Positions 12,251-25,368 are shown, numbered from the stretch's first letter. The stretch: 64,000 nt of DNA from Reticulitermes speratus (GCA_021186555.1 JAJKFL010000006.1:34407478-34471477); one strand, 5' to 3'. Numbers and translations are program-made. The notes: generated by a model from the letters alone, not told the origin.

Positions 12251-12455
12251 GACGTGCGTTAGGGTGCTGTGTCGAAACTGCACGGCGGATAACCACAGTA
12301 AGCAGCCGCAAAGTGCTTTAAGGTGCTGTGTCGACACTGCACGGCGGATAACCACAGTCAGTAACTAGCCGTGGCCTGCGCTAGGCCGAGGTGTTGATAC
12401 TGAACTAGGAATAACCACATTAATTAAGTAGGCATGGCCTGCTTTAAGATCATTG
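12251..12455 (+). repeat. Short diverged tandem repeat, about 3 units of 59-68 bp
   Basis: GGTGCTGTGTCGAMACTGCA followed by CGGCGGATAACCACA appears at 12262 and 12321. A third diverged unit (GGTGTTGATACTGAAC, then ATAACCACA) starts near 12390. The unit ends share GTGGCCTGCGCTA / ATGGCCTGCTTTA. Confidence 0.8.
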
Positions 12456-13496
12456 TCATTTCAGCATATAGTCTTAGTACACCCAGTCCTTGTTTTACGC
12501 CTTTTTGCTTTAACGCCCCTTGCCCATTTACACCACTTTTTAATTTGCGCTTTCTCATTTTCGGTTTAACGCCTTTTAGCTGGTTGCATTGTATTACGCC
12601 AATCCCTTGTTTCTGATGGGAATGTCATTTTTTATTTGCATCAACTTTTTCAGGAACGTAACTAGGGCGTACAACAAGGGCTGGGTGTAATTGACATTGT
12701 AGCTAAATAGGGCACTAAGAATGAGTGGAGGTATACTTTCAACCCCCCCCATATGTATTCATGGCATTTACTGATACAGTTTTAGTGTTCTACTTTTATT
12801 CGTTATTATTTTTATCAGCCACTTGTTTTCTATGTTCTTTCCCATTACTGCAGTGAGATTATTATTCAATTGCCTGTATTTTCATCACCAGAATTACTGA
12901 AGTTACCGTCTTTATTATTTGTCGTCTTGTTTTTGCTTATAATTTCAAAACTGTGTCGATAGGGCGAGCGCCGATAGTACACATTCCGCAACGTTTCTTT
13001 GAAACAGTGGCAGACACAGAAAACACTTGTCTGGTGCAGCCTCTTCTACCTTTCCTTTCAGAAAGCAACGCTGAAGGAGGTAATGTTTATAAATGCGTGA
13101 AAGCAGAGCCCGACTTAGTCGTAGTTATTCTAGTCATGTGCAACAACAAATACTATAAACAAAATGTGTCCTCACTTCCTTCTAGCTCTGCCTTACGATA
13201 GTAACAAACGAATAAGGCCGGAGATGCACGGTGTGTAGTAATACTTGCACTGAACACAGTTCAGTCATATTCGTTTATAATAATTTCGTTAAATAAATTT
13301 GCTGCAAAGCTGTGATAACATTTTTATCTCCTTCTCATGCTCTCTTATCTAAGGTGTACAGCAGAAATTTGCCAGAAAAAAATTACATTTTAATCTAACT
13401 TCAGTAAAGTAGGCCTGCTGTTTATTCATGCTTGGAAATGATTATCTACAGTTTGTGTTAAATATAGGCTAATTGTAGTTTTACGCGATGAAAAGC
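12456..13496. other. No gene seen
   Basis: AT-rich. The plus-strand frames of 60 and 82 residues are unrecognised. Confidence 0.5.
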
Positions 13497-13508
13497 TCAT
13501 CATGGTTT

Positions 13509-13630
13509 TATCTGCTCTCTTCTGAGATATTACGCGGCGTCGTGTGGTAAACAATTACCAGACGCCGCTGCGTAATATCCCAGAAGAGCGCAGATCTTAT
13601 CAATATCACGGCGGAGGCCTAAAATCAAGG
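13509..13630 (+). mobile_element. Foldback element, short F1 form, 12-bp TSD
   Basis: A strong hairpin (about 40-nt arms around CTTCTGRGATATTACGCGGC and its mirror) is followed by a one-sided tail with CGGCGGAGGCCTAAAATCAA. Direct copies of TCATCATGGTTT flank it at 13497-13508 and 13631-13642. The copy at 45.53 kb has the same layout on the other strand. Confidence 0.85.
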
Positions 13631-13642
13631 TCATCATGGTTT

Positions 13643-14764
13643 AATTATAGTCTTAGTTTGTTTCACTCTGTAGTTTTATATTCCATTATTTACAGTTTTT
13701 AATTATTTTGACATTACATTAAGCCGTCATCTGCTGGGCCTGCGTTTGGATATGAGAAAGAAATTTCACTTGTTCATTTTCTTGGTTTGTCTTTTTGTTA
13801 CCACAAACGTACCTGTATGAAATCTGTTTCGTATATTTTGTAAGAATGGGATCAATGCAAATTATCGACATTACGGAAATTGACAGTTACAATATTAATA
13901 GAACGTGATTACTGAGAACGAAACAAACAAATGGACACAAAGTGCACTTACGGATGTTGGAATAGAAATGACTGATTGTAAATTAACAGCAGAGCAGATG
14001 GGCAAATATTGTTTGGAGACCCACCAGCTACTGTACGTTTAAGTAAAGAAAGAGTGTTACGCCAGTGTAGCGGATTTGTTTATGTGATAATTATCTGTAG
14101 GCTAATAGATAATGTCACTTTAGTTGAACGTGTCGGGTTACGATACCTTGGCTTTGAATAATGACACATTAGATACAGGAGATCACAGTTCCTTTAGCGA
14201 GAAAACTTGACAGGCGCGTCTAATGTAATAATACCGTAGCAACAGACTTGTTTGGTACGATCCTCTTTCGAGAGCAGAGTTTTGTACACGTAGAATTAAT
14301 TATGGGTTTGGACATGTTGCTTCTTGTGTCTGGAGGCATAAAACCGGTCCGCTTTTGTGAGAAGCAGTCGTGAAATATTGCTGAGTAGGCTACAGGAGAG
14401 TTGTGTCATAATATTAAAATGGCTACTGGAAAGTTCAGTTTTCGTCAGTATATACCAAACAATTTGAAATGTAATAACGTGATGTTAGAACGTTTGTGTA
14501 CATTGTTCGTATATACTGATCTATTGGATACTGGATATTTATTTATTTATATATCATTTATGTTTTATTTCCGTGATAGCTGGGTCCCTGTCACCACAGC
14601 ATGACAAGTCCTCAGGTTGCGGATGGAGAAACGGCCTGCAGATATGGAGGGTAGCTGCGAATATATTGAGTAAGCAGTCGCGAACAGCCGACAAGGGGTT
14701 GGCCTGTAGCTTCGGAGTTGGGAGAGATGGTAACAACTCGTCACCTTAAAAACTAACGATGTTA
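13643..14764. other. No gene seen
   Basis: AT-rich, no long frame. The short minus-strand frames at the right end belong to the next R1 fragment. Confidence 0.5.
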
Positions 14765-14925
14765 CGAAACATTTCACAAGGCCCCGGCCTTGGACTGATT
14801 CTTTACTTGGGAGGCGAGCGCTTGTAAATGCGGTAATGAACCTTCGGGTTCCATTAAATGCGGAGAATTTCTTGACTAGCTGAGAAACTGTTAGCATCTC
14901 AGGAAGGACTATGCTACATGTAGTG
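14765..14925 (+). pseudogene. R1 3'-end fragment
   Basis: Contains AATGAACCTTCGGGTTCCAT, GAGAATTTCTTGACTAGCTG and ATCTCAGGAAGGAC, the typical R1 3' end. Its antisense gives the frame SQLVKKFSAFNGTRRF, which is a shadow and not a protein. Confidence 0.7.
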
Positions 14926-15175
14926 AGGAGTTTGCTTTTTATTTAATGGCGCTGTCAGTAATTCCAACTCTGTAGCGTCAAATGATCAGATGATTGTGAA
15001 TTATAAAGAATGGTTAAGGAAGCGGTCGTGGTCTAATTTAAGGTACTTGTTTAAGGTATTTATGTGTGTGGCGCAGTTGTACAATTTGCACAATTTGTGA
15101 GATCTCACAAATTTAAAAATAAATATATATATGTATATACGCATTTTATTTTGAGTGTTAAAGTCATGTATTTAA

Positions 15176-15214
15176 ATGCCTGAGGATAGTCAGTACGACG
15201 GAAACATGTAGCAT
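15176..15214 (+). ncRNA. Hammerhead-ribozyme-like motif
   Basis: Helix I ATGC/GCAT encloses CTGAGGA, a T, helix II GTC/GAC, GAAAC, AC-AT-GT and A. Downstream AT-rich sequence may be the 3' end of a retroelement. Confidence 0.5.
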
Positions 15215-17195
15215 GTATTGACAAAGCTAATAAAATGTGTTGTGGCTGACGACAGCACTTATGTCTGTTTTAATATGATATACCACAATGGGATGAATTC
15301 CACAAAAGTTGCTTAAAGTTTCGCTTACCAGTCGTTGTGGCATTGTTATCGTCTTATATACTAAAAAGGTAGCTTCATCCTTTTTCGTTTCTCAGTTCTC
15401 TGATCACGTTTTAAAGTTCTGCTAGCAAGCTATGTCTGTCCATCTGTACATATTTTAATACAGTTACAAACGTCGTTAGAGTCTTGCCACCTCTTCTCGG
15501 CGTTTGTTAACGTTCTGTGTTTAACAGTACCAATAAGGCCGTCGCGCGAAGTTGTCTGAAAGTTTGTGTGATGGTGGGCATTTATAAAGAATTAAGTTTC
15601 TATTGAACGTATTTTACAAATGTAAAAATCAGTATGAAGGCCGCTCAAACGATTTTGATGTGAGGATGGTAACTGAAGTATCATTTTAGCTTGATCTCTG
15701 GAAGTTTTATAGTTACGTGTTACCAGGCAATGATTTTCGTACTTGTTCTTAATGCTTCTGTGTATGTTTCTTCCCCTTCAGTTGATTTCGTCATTCGGTT
15801 ACCTTACATAATCGGTTAGTTTGCTTACACTGGTGGGAATTTTCTCGGTTCAATTATTGTCATTTGACTTTTTTTTTCCGCTTCAGCGGCGTTTACCTGC
15901 ATCACTTTCTCGTCCGAAGGCTGCCTGTTTTGAGACCTACGGTTCAGTAACTTATTTCGGTTCGTCAGAAAATAGAAAGAACATTTTAAAAAAGGTAACG
16001 TGAAATAGTATCACCCGACCGCGGATTTAACCTTGTATCGGACACGTGTAGGTTGTGTGTGCCGCCATGCAGCCACGAGAGGACACCATATGCATGTCGT
16101 ATCGCCGTACAGTTAGTTTAAAGATGGCTGGCCCACTGGAAACATGGTCAGTTGTCAAAGTACGCAGGTCAAATGTCGAAGTGACCCAATGTATTTCAAT
16201 ATTTGCGTGTCAAGGGTGGAAATTCATTGCGAGTTTCAGGAAGTATACCGATCACGTGCAATTTCACAGAAACAGGTGATAAAATGTAAACTGGTGTCAT
16301 TTGACTCTTGGGGTTATTATTCTTTAGTAGTATTATTTAGTAGTAGTAGTAGTGTAATTCTGCAGTTCGTTTCTGATTTCCATCATGACATTTGTTATTA
16401 GATTATCAGTATTCTGGACCTATCAGTTATGTAGAAACGGTAGCTGTTGGATTGGCCTAGTGAAGCCATCCCAGTGGAATATGAATATTGGATTATTAAC
16501 AAAAAAAATGGGTTCTCAGCAAGTACAGAATGGAGCTGAACCGGACCAATCGGATCTAGACCTAAGAGTTAATGCTAATAAAACTTACATTTCTGTCGTA
16601 TTTTGGTTCCAATAACATGCCAGTGTTTTCTTGTATTAAATTGTGAAGTTATCTGTAAATTGATGTGTATAGAGAAATGTACTGACGTGAGCAATGTTGG
16701 CAGTAGCATCGATGTTCCTCGGATTAACATGATCCCCAAACTCTTCCAAAACTTGAGCTCGGCTCGGTCTAGCGCAGAAAGCAACCGACCACGACACTCG
16801 AAAGAAGGAGCCGAAAAAATCGCGACTTGGGTTTGTCCACTGGCTCCATTCCAAGTGACAGCACGTATATTCAGACGGCGGTTGGACTCCGAACTTGTTC
16901 CTCGTGATGTAAAAATACAGAAGTCTTCCCGAGATCTGTACAGTCGTTGAAAGAATGTTTTTTTATTTTAAAAACCATTGGAGTACGACATCGACGAAAA
17001 TGTAATTTATTTCTACCCGTAAAACAGAGTAGTACCCGACTGAAGTTTCGGCGAATACATTATGCATATTTTTGGGTTTTACTCATTTAAGTAGGTCATA
17101 TAACCGTTTAAAGACCAGTGATGACTTTAAGAAACGCTACATTTTCTCACCCAGTGTATTTACGTTTCGTGCAATTCTCATAACAAGTACGGGTT
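15215..17195. other. No gene seen
   Basis: Nearly 2 kb without a recognised element. The 115-residue plus-strand frame at 16603-16950 and the overlapping minus-strand frames have no domain I know. A short (TAG)n tract lies near 16340. Confidence 0.45.
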
Positions 17196-17199
17196 ATTC

Positions 17200-17275
17200 C
17201 TATAAACATTAACCGGCTGGTCTTTATAATGGACACAGACCGTGTTCTCTGTGAGGTACGAACTAAATTTTTGTG
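17200..17275 (+). repeat. Dispersed repeat, copy 1
   Basis: Shares TTAACCGRYTGGTCTT, GTGTTCTCTGTGAGGTACGA and A+T flanks with 48143-48217. A third, looser copy is at 17925-17990. Nature unknown. Confidence 0.6.
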
Positions 17276-17715
17276 TGATATAGACGAGAGCCAGTCTTCG
17301 TCTGACTGATGCACGAATGTATGTATGCGTATGGGCAAAACACGTTACCTACTATAAACAACACATTACTAATGTTTTGAATTCGGACATTTGTAATTTT
17401 ACGTCAGAAACTGAGCTATTAAACAGATCTACTTCAGTTTTTTTTTGTACTTGGTGAAAAACTGCGTCCCAGCATATTAATGTTTTCGCCATCTTACAAC
17501 TCCGCACCAATCTATAGGCTACAAATCAGAATTACATTTATAAGTCAGTTAAAAAATAATAATTCTCAGAATGCTTGCTAATTTAGTTGTTTTATCTTAT
17601 TTTCTCTGCCTCCTGTCTAAAAATATAGACATTAAAACATATTTGCTATTTTTTATGTGTAGTGAACTTTGTAGTCTTTGACCCCAAGGGAATAATATAG
17701 GCCTGTATGGGGACT

Positions 17716-17805
17716 GTTTGAGAATAGTGTGGTGGGGAGAATATTTGGACCTGAGAGAGAGGAAGTAACAGGACGATGGGAAAATATTCCTTAATGAGGA
17801 CCTCG
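17716..17805 (+). pseudogene. R1 RT fragment (upstream part of the C-terminus)
   Basis: Translates as VVGRIFGPEREEVTGRWENI, matching the R1 VLRRIFGPxxxEVTGxW motif. About 90 bp only. Confidence 0.7.
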
Positions 17806-17924
17806 AAATTTGCAGGCAGGCTTATCGTTATGTATTATAAAGGTATTAAATTGAGGATGACATGTATGTGTTCCGTATGGTTTTCACAATAAACAGCCAC
17901 TGTTTTCGTATGCAGCATTCAGCG

Positions 17925-17990
17925 GTTGGTCTTTCTAATTTTCACAGTTTCACAGTTCTGTGTGAGGTGCGAACTGTATCTATGTATAAG
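17925..17990 (+). repeat. Dispersed repeat, copy 3 (diverged)
   Basis: GGTTGGTCTTTCTAATTTTC and TTCTGTGTGAGGTGCGAACT resemble the 17.20 and 48.14 kb copies. Confidence 0.45.
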
Positions 17991-18371
17991 GGGTTTTAAA
18001 ATAATGTCGCTGCTCCAAGTATTTCGGTGTTTGCCTGTCAGTATCTTTCCATCAGTGCTACATACTCGAAGATTTTAATACTACTGTTATCAGAAGGACA
18101 AGCGGTCGAAGCCTGGGAACTATCAAACAATCTCATATAGCCTTGAGAGAAAAGATTTGAGTTGTGAACGACGGCCTGTGTATTATTTTGTTTCATTTTA
18201 TGAATTCACAACGTGATGTGTAAACTAAAGAGAGAAAAGTACTTTGACAATTGTTACAGCGCAGCAAGCGTGCTTGTAAAAGCTAGGCGGCCGAGAGTAG
18301 TACGTATATCGCTTACACCGGGTGTGCACACGATCATATAAAGAAAAGCCTGTATATATACTACTGCTACT

Positions 18372-18665
18372 ACATGGAGCAGAGTCCTTCCTGAGAAGCT
18401 ACCAGGTCCTCAGCTAGTCAAGAAGTTCCTCGCATTTTATAGAACCCGAAACCGCATTTACAAGCGCCTGACACCTGTCCCTATCCTGAACCAGATCAAT
18501 GCAATCGTTGCCTACCCATCCCACTTCTTGAAGATTCATTTTAATATTATCCTCCCTTGTACGCTTAGGTCTTCCAAGTGGTGTGTTTCCCTCAGGTCTC
18601 CCAACCAAGACCCTGTGTGTATATCTCCTATCTCTCATATTCTGTATATTGTAGATTAACACTTT
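18372..18665 (-). pseudogene. R1 RT C-terminus with 3' end
   Basis: One of the best-preserved R1 copies. The minus strand reads MRDRRYTHRVLVGRPEGN, TPLGRPKRTREDNIKMNLQE, then DLVQDRDRCQALVNAV and a short stretch to CEELLD, followed by the R1 3' end. A 94-residue frame stays open. The rest of the element is absent, as expected for a 5'-truncated non-LTR insertion. Confidence 0.85.
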
Positions 18666-20395
18666 TCCTTTATAGTGCCAAATACAAGCCAGCAGCACTA
18701 CCGCTGTGCTACACCGTGGGGTATAAAGTAACTCAGCTGATCCAAAAGACCGTATTATACCGCTCTTAGCTAATAATATTTATGATGTAATGTACTAAGA
18801 AATACAGTGTCATTCCCGTATGATGTATGCTATCTTCTGCATGATAATAATGTTTTGTTCCATAGCCTTTTATTACTACTATCACATCTTCTTATCAGCT
18901 GAACAAAACTGCAAGACACGTCGGTGCTTACGCACCATGGCATGGCTAGGAGGTTGTAAAGTATCACGTTCAGGCCACATTTAGCCTCTGGACAGGAGCC
19001 GTTGGTAAGAGGCTGGTAAACCGCAGACGCATTTTGATGCCTTCGTGATTTTTCTTCCCAAATGTCACGCAGTTGGCAGCATGTGGTGTCTGTTAAAGTC
19101 GTTTATCCTGTGTTAAAAACCAAAACTCTAGGGCATAAATTGGCCATATGGAAGGCAGCAGTGTTAAGTCGAGGTTCTTTCATTCCAAAGCTTCCGTAGC
19201 TTGATGTAGGGCGTGGCGTTATCTGGTTTAGGAATTGCAAGCAATGCGCAGTCCCAGAACCACAATCCTCGACACTTGAATACATTCGTGTTACATGTCT
19301 TCACTCTCTAGTCCAAGTAGCAGCTGTACTCGACCACCGTACACATTATAATGATTTCGGACCTTCCTGATCCACAGACTAATAGCTTGCCTGTTATGAG
19401 GCAGAACTCCGTTATGCGGTTTGCAGGGGTCACCGTATTTTTTATATACACAAGTCCTATAAGATCACATACGAAGAACTGATGGATGTACCCTCGAGTG
19501 CCAGAGTGTGATTGAAGGTTATATGCAAATTTGTATCATATGGGTATATTAAAACGCATTCTCAGCCACCAACCAACCAAAACGCTACGGGAGGAGCGCT
19601 TCGGCCAAGCCGATGTCTCTTGATCCCTTCAGCCATTCTTGAGTACCAAACGCATCGCTCGGCTATTGTACGCATGCATCATAAGCATAACGTGGATTGT
19701 GCTTACGATAACGGATTTCCCTTGGCTGAGGACTATGACGTGGACATACTAAAGTGTCGTAGGCCGTCCAGCAAGACTTTGATTAAACTGAAGGGGATGT
19801 CACTATCAAATTTGTACTAAGGTCTTGTGGTACAAATAGCGTTGGGTCCTTTTGGAGAGGAAGAACTCGACTGTAACATCATTATACGGATACGGGAAGC
19901 ACAAGTTACATGACGCATTAGACCTCCAATGTTGGCACACGGAATTTAAATGATGTAGGCCTAACGTCTTAATTTTATTTCCGTAACTGCGTGTGGGTCC
20001 AAAGCAGGATAGGAACTGCGTTTCCTCGTTGCATGTAAGCGAACGTTCCTGTGCCGAAAAATGATTGTAGGTGTTATTGTAAAGTGGTCGTTAAAATTTC
20101 CCGATCTTAATGAAAATTGATGTGGCTTGACAGTTTTTCGTGAAGTGCTCCAATATCGAATTTAATGAAAATCTGTTCTTCGATTATGTGCGTACAGAGG
20201 AGTGGACAGAGCAGTTTTAAAAAGAGCTCCGCAGGGATTCGAAAGCGCCTAAAAGGAAATTGTGTGTGTGTGTGTGTAAACAGAAGGCTGAACAAACCCA
20301 TTCTGTAATCGCTGTCTCTGAAGAGTCATAATTTAAGGCTGACGAGTGGATAGATCTTCGAATCTGTTCGTTGATATTAATTCCCTCTCTGGCCT
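18666..20395. other. No gene seen
   Basis: Unassigned. A 102-residue plus-strand frame (19512-19820) has no recognisable domain. A (GT)n tract lies at 20260-20277. Confidence 0.45.
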
Positions 20396-20477
20396 TCGCT
20401 CTTCTGGGATGTTACGCCGCGTAAGATACCAGAACGGCGAAGGCCTCAACTACCCCGCGGCGGAACCCTGAAATCTT
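20396..20477 (+). mobile_element. Small F1-type foldback
   Basis: GCCTTCGCTCTTCTGGGATG folds with its partner ACCAGAACGGCGAAGGC. The one-sided tail CCGCGGCGGAACCCTGAAAT follows. Shortest F1 copy; TSD not found. Confidence 0.6.
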
Positions 20478-21270
20478 GTAATTACCGTTCTCTGTTCTTT
20501 ATTTTCCACCGACGTCTAGCAACAAATTTGAACAGTAAGTGTTATGTGTACGCATTAAACAATAGCCTACAAAAGGTAGCGTTTTGTCTGTTACCGTGTA
20601 TGATGGTGCGGTGCGGAGCAATTACAACGGTGTTGGTATGCGCGATGTCTTGTGGAGAAGTATTTCGCGAGTAGAATTTGTGCTGACTGGTGAACGGAGC
20701 CAACATTTGTGTGTGTGTGTGTGTGTGTGAACACACATGCCTACATAAGTACGGACGTACTTACATAGATTTACGAGTACGTGCGTACGGCAGAGGGATA
20801 GGAACAGCAGGTAACACGACTAACTCATTAACGTACCTTAATCTCTGTTGTGCCCACAGTGACGTTTCGTTTACGTCATAGTGTTCATGTCCGTCACATG
20901 TGCATCAGAATATTGTAGAGTGGCGTTATAACGATGTGCCCATTATTTATATTAATAGCCGTGTTCCACGTATATGCAAGTCAGTCTCCTCCTTGTCCTG
21001 TGAAGAGATTCGCTCGTCATTTTCTTACCATATTTATTAATTTGCATGTGTAATTGTTCTACGTGTTTCTTTATTACGGACACAAAGAGTTGTTGTTGCA
21101 GATATACACACGCTACACAGATCAAGCTGCCTAGATCCACCATTTATTTCACTTATTCCAAATAGAAGTGATCTTAGTTAGCAGTATACTTGTTTGTCAT
21201 ACACGTACTAAACTTTTGTAGGGTGAACTGCTTTTGAATAAGTAAAGTTTCATTTGATCTTTATGTTACG
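20478..21270. other. No gene seen; (TG)n tract
   Basis: Contains (TG)n at 20708-20729. Otherwise unassigned. Confidence 0.5.
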
Positions 21271-21301
21271 CAGCAGTAGCAGCAGCAGCAGCAACAGCAT
21301 C

Positions 21302-21336
<35 letters not shown>

Positions 21337-21421
21337 CAGTAGTGGTGGTGGTTGTGGTCGTCGTCGTCGTGGCGGCGGTGATGGTGTCGCCGGCTGTGGT
21401 GGTGGTACCAGCGGCAGTAGC
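21271..21421 (+). repeat. Trinucleotide repeat block
   Basis: (CAG)n grades into (TAG)n, then GGTGGTGG and CGTCGTCGTCG. It yields poly-Ser and Gly/Arg frames on the plus strand and poly-Thr on the minus strand. Open frames on both strands are expected from such composition, so I do not call a gene. Confidence 0.85.
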
Positions 21422-23386
21422 CGTTGTAAGGTTTATATGGGACTGATAACGAACCTGAAGTAGGCTGTGTTCGCCCGGCATATTTTCAGCTGGTTACTCA
21501 GTACCAATTTTCTGCAGGCAGATACCGTGCCTCTGTTGTGTGTTCAGTTTGTGCATTATATGCAAAGCACGCATAAGAAGCTGCTGGATGTTTTTCTGTG
21601 CATTGTAAAGTAACTTAGAAATTAGGCAGGAAAAGGGCTATTAATAAGTATAGAGCAGAGCATATAACAGTTTTAATTTCGTAATTTTGCTACCCGAATT
21701 GACAGCGATGATCGATAGATATTCATTAGAAAGTAAAGGCTTGACTTCTGTAGTACCAAGATCGATGATATCGACGATGTAAAAAGTGTATAAAGTGCCC
21801 TTGTCCGTGGTGCTAGCATCAATCATGCCGATCTCTGCATCAGACATCCGCCATTTTTCTTTGCTTCACGCAGAAATAAAACGAGGCTAGTCCAAGCGTA
21901 GTGCGGACACAGATGGGCTCATTGTACCAACCCCTGATGATAAATGCGTGTGGAGCATCGGTGGAGTGATAAATGACAGGCGAACACTGTAGTGCTCGAA
22001 GAGAAGCCTCCCCCCCCCCCCCCCCAATGCCACTTTATTCACAAATCCCGCATGAACTCCCACGGGAATTCACCCAGACCGCCGTAGTGAAAAGCGGGCA
22101 ATTAATCGGCTGAGCCGTGGAGGAGCTTCCCGGTGGTAAAGGCGAGAGCACGTTTTGTCCGATGCTTTATGAAATAAGACATGATTTTCATGCTTGTGCT
22201 GTATGTTTATGGATCCTACTTTTGTATTGGGTGGTCACTGTCTCCAGAAAAGAAAAAGGCAGTTGAGAAATAAATGCACGTAAAATAAGCGGTCCGGTGT
22301 TCAAATTCGTGTCATCAAAACGGGTATCCTGAGTTTTGTGGTTTTCCTGAGTTCCTTCAGGAAATTCCGGGATCAAGCCGTAAAATTAGGCAACCACCGC
22401 TCACTTCAGTATCCTTTTCAATTCACTTTTCAGTAATCCTATTCTGCCTTACGTAATCTGAGCAGTCGACGGTGGTGTCAAACCAAGAAGCTTCTAATAA
22501 AAGTTAGCAAATAACTAAATAAATAAGAATTAATTCAGGCGTTATGTGTGTCCAATTTCAACCAAAATTCACTTTGGTTATTATTATTTTATTTTTCATT
22601 CTGGCGTTGGGACACGGAGAATGTGATAGGTGCGTAGGCCTAATAACTGTGTAATTGTCTGAAGAGAAAATAACTGCTTCAAAGTTCGTGATCAAAATAT
22701 ACTCGTAGCTGGGGAATGGACCCAAAAGTTTCACACAGTTTCAAGCGGAGCAGGCGATTGTTCCTATATTTGAGGTTCTCACAGCGGTGTTGCTGAAGAT
22801 ACAAGTCTCATAAGATGCTACTCCATGTCGTTGGGTTTCCGGCGTATCCCGTGCTGCTTGTCTGCCTGGACTGCTTGACCTTGAAGATGAGAGCACTACA
22901 ATCCTTCGATACGTCGGGATCTGCTTACACAGTAGACACAGCTAACATCCCACAAGACCTGAACACTGTGAGTAAACAATGATTGCGTGTGGTTGCTCCT
23001 GGGTGGGAAATTGGGCGGGCCTTCGAACGGTTCCGGGTTTGATAGTGCAGAATGAATTCCCTTTGCCTGTTTCGGGACTGGAACCCTGGCCTTTCTGATC
23101 CGTGGTTCTCACACAGGAAAACGTTTAAATTGTTCGTATAAAAACTGTATCGAGTAGCGTTTCTTTAATCCCCTAAGCTTCTGTGTTGAAGTCTGAAATA
23201 TAAAGACGCTTAACAAAGTGTATGACGTGATTAATTATTAGGCTAATCATAGGCGGGTGGGAGAGATTTGGTAGTGGTTGCATAATTTTATAAAGCCGGA
23301 AAGGAAGATAGCTAGGCAATGATGGGAAGGTAGCTGATATCATAATAGGTCTTAAAGTAATGCGTCGTAAGAATGATTGGATTAGG
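21422..23386. other. No gene seen
   Basis: Holds a 16-C run (22010-22025) beside a tRNA-like minus-strand block (22030-22130). That block shares the reversed ATCCCGCATGAACTCCCACG motif with the 2.2 kb block. Otherwise unassigned. Confidence 0.45.
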
Positions 23387-23394
23387 GGTGAGTA

Positions 23395-23559
23395 CAGGGG
23401 TGCACAAATCCCGGGCGCCAGGTCGCAGTGGCGACTAGATTTTGTACGGTGGTGCCAAAGATTTGTGGGCCGTCAGTATGGAACTTGCTTTTTCTCAGCG
23501 TTCTGGCGCGTAGAATTTGGAGGTCGCTTCCGGATTTTTGTAAAAAATGTGCACCCTAG
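23395..23559. mobile_element. hAT-type MITE, copy 1 (165 bp)
   Basis: Starts CAGGGGTGCACAAAT and ends with the near-inverse TGTGCACCCTAG. The flanking octamers GGTGAGTA and GGTAAGGA match at 6 of 8, consistent with an 8-bp hAT TSD. Same length as the 57.4 kb copy and shares ATTTTGTACGGTGG and CAGTATGGAACTTGCT with it. Frames crossing it are incidental. Confidence 0.85.
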
Positions 23560-23567
23560 GGTAAGGA

Positions 23568-24240
23568 ACATTGGTGGGCCCATTGTAATGAACTTTCGAG
23601 TTCCATACAAGACGGGACATTTCTCGACGCTGTATAGCTGGATGACTGTGAGTGTCTCATGCTCCATGCAGTTATGTGTTAATTGTGTATGCATGCAGGG
23701 CGTACGGCTCTTTTTCTTACGTTAACCTTATTTTGCCTGCATCTAAAGGATTCTTGCTTTGCCAAGAATGGGGAGAATTTTCAGTAAGCATATTCCTGGT
23801 GTGTGTGTGTGTGTGTATGTCCCTCCCACACTGGTATGTGGGATGGTATCAGTGATGTGGCACGCGCCGGGTTGTGTTCATCGAAGCCACAAAGAGGTAC
23901 TAAATATCGGATCTTTAGCGATCGTTAATGCCAGTTAAATGCATTTGGCATGTGGGCGGAACAGGCAGGCAAGAGGTCTGCGTGAGCAGCAGCCGGCGAG
24001 ATCGAAAGTCAATTGCAGATATTCACGTACAAAAGTCGCCCTAATGGTCGGCTGTAGCCCATATGCGCAAAAGAAACGTACTGATAATTAATTAGGAATC
24101 GCGAAGGGCAAACACGAGTAGGATACAAGCGCAAAATAATATGCATCAGAGTACATAACGGTGAAGGTAAAGTTGTCTCTGTACGCGCGATTAAGGCATA
24201 CAGGTGGAGCGGAGGTACACTTACCTCCACTCATTCTTAA
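23568..24240. other. No gene seen
   Basis: May hold a degraded R1 3' end (23580-23645, TTTCGAGTTCCAT). A (GT)n tract is at 23799-23816. Confidence 0.4.
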
Positions 24241-24448
24241 CCTCGACACCAAATGAACGTGAGTGGTTAGCCTCAAGCCCCGCCGCTTTACCACCGGGAA
24301 AGAGTTCCCGGTACGCATTGAATCAGAGGCTGGGTGGGCTCCGGAGCCAGCCTAAGTGTTTCGGAGAAGAGTAAATCTTTTGCTTCTGCCGGGATCGGCA
24401 CAGCGGATCGTCCAGCCCGTAGCCTATTTCACTGTCCTGTACCGGCTC
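24241..24448 (-). repeat. SINE-like element, family C
   Basis: The minus strand begins with a tRNA-like head (GAGCCGGTACAGGACAGTG, B-box-like GTGCCGATCCC). Its body runs into the GGTAAAGCGGCGGGGC block shared with 1.4 and 10.5 kb. Confidence 0.6.
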
Positions 24449-24939
24449 GAATATGAATGCATGGTAGGACAAAACCACAGACTAGAGAACCAAATTGCGT
24501 GATGGTGTGGCAGCACTGTAGAACCCGAACCAAGTAAATCAACCGCGATACGCACGAGAGAAAGTTGATGTGGCAGGCAGGGGGCAAGGAAGTGAAAGAA
24601 GGCACTGGCGATCGCAGAAACTTCATAATACCAGCAGTGTTCATACACGTCAAAGTCACTAGCATCGTAATGCATGTAAATAGGTCTGTATTCGAGCTGG
24701 GGGCGTTGCTTTTCACAGAGGCACGGGCAGTGTGTGCAGTTCGGGACTCATACTTGCGGCCCAGGCGTCTGGCCTGGGAAGTGTAGAGGAATTGTGTGGG
24801 AGGGTACGCGGAAGGAACACGCTTATCATGCTGGACGGACTGCATTGTACTGGTTGAAAACGGTTGTTGCAAGAGCTGGTGTGGGAAAACAGTGGTCGCA
24901 CAGCACCGTTGACTGGTGATTAAATGTCTTTGCTATTTA

Positions 24940-24976
<37 letters not shown>

Positions 24977-25368
24977 GCTGTTATGTTCAGTTCTTACAGT
25001 GCTTGGGACTACGTACCGATAAACACCGCGTTGTCATGATCACCTATTTGCCAGTAGCGTGAACTACGCCAGTTAGAAGAGGAGACGTTTTTAAATTCCT
25101 TCCGGAGTCGCGGAGTTCGGTCCCAAACTGTTATCGGAAAACTCCGAAATTAATTTCCCAGAAGGATCAGTGGTGATGAGTACCCAAAAAGGCATATCCC
25201 ACTTCGTTAGGTAGGAAGAAAGGCAACCTAAAAAGTGTTTTTAACCATGGGCCTACGCCGAAGTTGTTTTCCGACTTCTTTATATTTATGTATCAGGCGT
25301 GACCCAGATGAAACCGACAGCGTTTCAGTGTATCATCTAAGAACGAACTAACTCCACTGAGTGCCAGG
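24449..25368. other. No gene seen; (ATT)n tract
   Basis: (ATT)n at 24941-24976. The 147-residue minus-strand frame (24429-24872) has no recognisable domain and runs into the SINE. Confidence 0.45.

Noticed and set aside
14565..14897. 110-residue minus-strand protein
   Set aside because: Partly the antisense of an R1 3' end; this kind of frame recurs wherever the repeat occurs.
16603..16950. 115-residue plus-strand gene
   Set aside because: No domain, overlapping frames on the other strand, and no splice or start context that stands out.
21254..21481. Poly-Ser/Gly and poly-Thr proteins
   Set aside because: Both strands are open because of the trinucleotide repeat.
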